Under the pieces are notes generated by a model. The model had not been told where the DNA came from. It did not search any database and was given only the letters and a program-made list of their open reading frames with translations. Positions 62,101-64,000 of a DNA stretch of 64,000 nucleotides are shown piece by piece. This DNA comes from Mixophyes australis (Eukaryota > Chordata > Amphibia > Anura > Limnodynastidae). The position numbers and the translations under genes are program-made. The DNA is taken from the NCBI GenBank assembly GCA_036250195.1, contig JAVHZZ010000004.1, positions 255,750,728 to 255,814,727 on the forward strand, in the 5' to 3' direction. Position 1 is the first letter of the stretch. Each line of letters starts with the position of its first letter.

Positions 62101-64000
62101 AAACATTCAGAGCCTGTATAAAGTGCACATACTTGGGAGTCCCTAGCTCAAGAGGAAAAATGGTCTAAACGTTAGGGGTAGCTATCAAATGAAAACCCAA
62201 TCTCTATATATACACATACAAACATTTCACCAGAGGAGACTACAAAAGAGTTATTCACAATGAAAACTAGCACATCTCTAAAACATGAGATATAGTCTGG
62301 GCATTAAGACTATAAAGATATACAATATAATGGTTGATAATGGGTAAAAAAAAAAAAAAAAAAAAAAAGATAGCAGTGGGAGGAGCATAGTAAAGAGCAA
62401 AGAAAATGACTATATAGAGGAAAAGAAATGGGAGAACAAAGGAAAAGTGAAGAAAAAGGTTTGGTGGAAGAGAGAGAGAAAAAAAAGGATGAGGTAATAT
62501 ACACAGTAAGATTGGGGATTGTGAGCCAAGAACACAATTCAGTGGACAGAGCTGGCCGAGTGCTTTAGTAACTGGAGCTGCATCATCCCCTCAGCTAACA
62601 CCCACATATTTCTTGCAGAGAGCTAATATATTCAATGTCTAGCTTGCCTATTCCCAAGAAAGAGAGAACTACCTCCAAAAAAGGTAAATTAACCCCATAA
62701 GTGTTCTAATCCCATATGAAGTTAAAGCAATCCTGAGAGCTGATCTCAACCATTTTTTTCACATGCTGTAATCACTTGTCTGATCTCACCATAACAGACT
62801 ACCCCCCCCCCCCCCCCTCTCCTAGATTCTTTACAGACCCACCCAAATGTAAGTTCTCAATGTCTCCCCAAGGTCTCCTCCCACACGAACCCCCCTAAGT
62901 CATCTCAGATAACACACGGGACAGAAAAAAAAAATCCAGAGAACTGGGCTCCCTCCTATCCTGTGACCCACCCTCCCTGTTCACCAGTAATGTCCTCCAA
63001 TTCCCTTTCTGCTGTTACCAGACACAAAGAGGCAGATCTAATAAAGCAGCCCCCACTCAGCCCCTCTGCACAGCTCAGCATCCTAACCAGGCTGAGCATT
63101 CTGCATGCTCCTATCTGCCTGGCAATGCAGCACCCTCCTGCTAGTATAGCTGCACATACAAGAATTCTGGTTGCTAGTTACAATGACATAAAAAAAAAAA
63201 AATCTGGAACCAGACAACCTGCAGTAACAGTACATTTTCCAAAGCAATCAGTAAAAGCCATACAGCTGCAGCTGCAGTGTCCCCATTAGTCTATGTCCTT
63301 CAGCCATGTATCCGAGACCTTATTCCTTAGTACCCATTTGCCAACCTCTCTAATGACTAACATAGAACATAACATGAACATAATACCGGTCTCTATGGTT
63401 TTCCAATAAAACATTTAAAAAAAAAAAAATAATAATCTAATGTGCATCCTAAACGTGTTATATTCATCCAAGTAGCATTTAGTTGTGCCCGACCGCTGTG
63501 CCCCACCCCTGCCATTATGTGCCAAGCATCACTAACAGTATACCAGCATTGACATCAATCACGTTATAGATTCTGTACAAACCCTCCCCCCATTATAACA
63601 CACCCCTGCACCGTTCGTGTTTTTCTGCTTCATACAGTACCCTATATGCCCGTACAGTCACTCAGCACCCCAATCCCTGCACTGTTCTGCTTCTGGCACC
63701 TCCTATCTCAGCCCTGATCATCCACATTACCTGGTGTACTGCACCATCTTATCTTATGCACCCCATTTACACTACCAAGTGCTATTAGTCCTGATATGGA
63801 GTTTACACTACTACGCAATGCAATAAACAATTTGTTGTGCATAACAATGCCCTCACCCCAGCATCTTCCTTTAGCCATCATTGTGGAAAAGCTTTATGCA
63901 GCCTAATTCTGCACCACAATGCAGTGCCCATACACGTGCATGCTGAAACATAGACCCACAACACCATGTCATATACCCCACAATGAGCCCTCATGCACTA
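59138..64000. other. Upstream/intron 1 DNA to window end
   Basis: No gene recognised. Contains an A23 run at 62346-62368 and a C16 run at 62802-62817. All ORFs are short with no family pattern. I see no CpG-rich promoter-like block, and the DBN1 first exon was not found here. Confidence 0.4.
62346..62368. repeat. A homopolymer (about 23 nt)
   Basis: Pure A run in purine-rich DNA (62346-62500). No adjacent retroelement was recognised. Confidence 0.9.

Noticed and set aside
62930..63010. Possible DBN1 exon 1 with a donor-like CTG/GTGAAC on the minus strand near 62979-62990
   Set aside because: In the phase needed for a split Trp codon the upstream residues do not resemble the drebrin N-terminus, and there is no suitable start.

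Overview
The window is vertebrate nuclear DNA, most likely from a frog or toad. It is about 40% GC, rich in introns and full of transposon remnants typical of amphibian genomes (Penelope-like, L2-like and L1/Tx1-like retroelements, a Tc1 relic, hAT ends, long fold-back MITEs). No bacterial, viral or CRISPR-like organisation is present. The only host protein gene I can support is drebrin (DBN1), on the minus strand. Twelve consecutive coding exons lie between 28348 and 16439, all with GT-AG borders and matching phases, from the rest of the ADF-homology domain to the stop codon. They give about 560 residues. The first coding exon, which should encode roughly 29 residues, was not found. Either intron 1 is longer than 35 kb and leaves the window, or exon 1 lies here unrecognised.

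Layout from left to right: 1-3100 holds an L2/SINE tail, a GC-rich fold-back element and a broken tyrosine-recombinase-like (Crypton-type) relic that still has introns. 4092-7220 is a frameshifted Penelope-like element with reverse transcriptase and GIY-YIG parts. 7696-8020 is a tRNA-derived SINE. 8021-12240 holds a palindromic MITE and a hAT end in otherwise unassigned DNA. 12320-14115 is the 3' part of an L1/Tx1-like LINE. 15480-28348 is the DBN1 3' UTR and coding exons, with a MITE, a hAT end and a CTCF-like motif in introns. 28349-64000 is intron 1 and/or upstream DNA. It contains an L2 3' end, a 947-bp insertion with a 14-bp target duplication and a hammerhead-like start, a solo LTR with an exact 5-bp target duplication, three SINE copies (one only a 3' end), a Tc1-like transposase relic, a second L1/Tx1-like 3' end, and a 5'-truncated L2-like LINE inserted into an old tandem-repeat array.

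Drebrin binds and bundles F-actin in dendritic spines and other cell extensions. The conserved parts here are the ADF-H domain, the charged helical actin-binding segment, two Homer-type PPxxF motifs and the C-terminal tail. The rest of the window is best read as layers of insertions. The SINE copies end in the same tail as the L2-like LINE, which suggests that an L2-type machinery moved them. I see no convincing new multi-gene system. The items most worth a second look are the 947-bp insertion at 32378-33324, the solo LTR, the intron-containing recombinase relic, and the drebrin differences from mammals. All family assignments are by eye and memory; no search was run.
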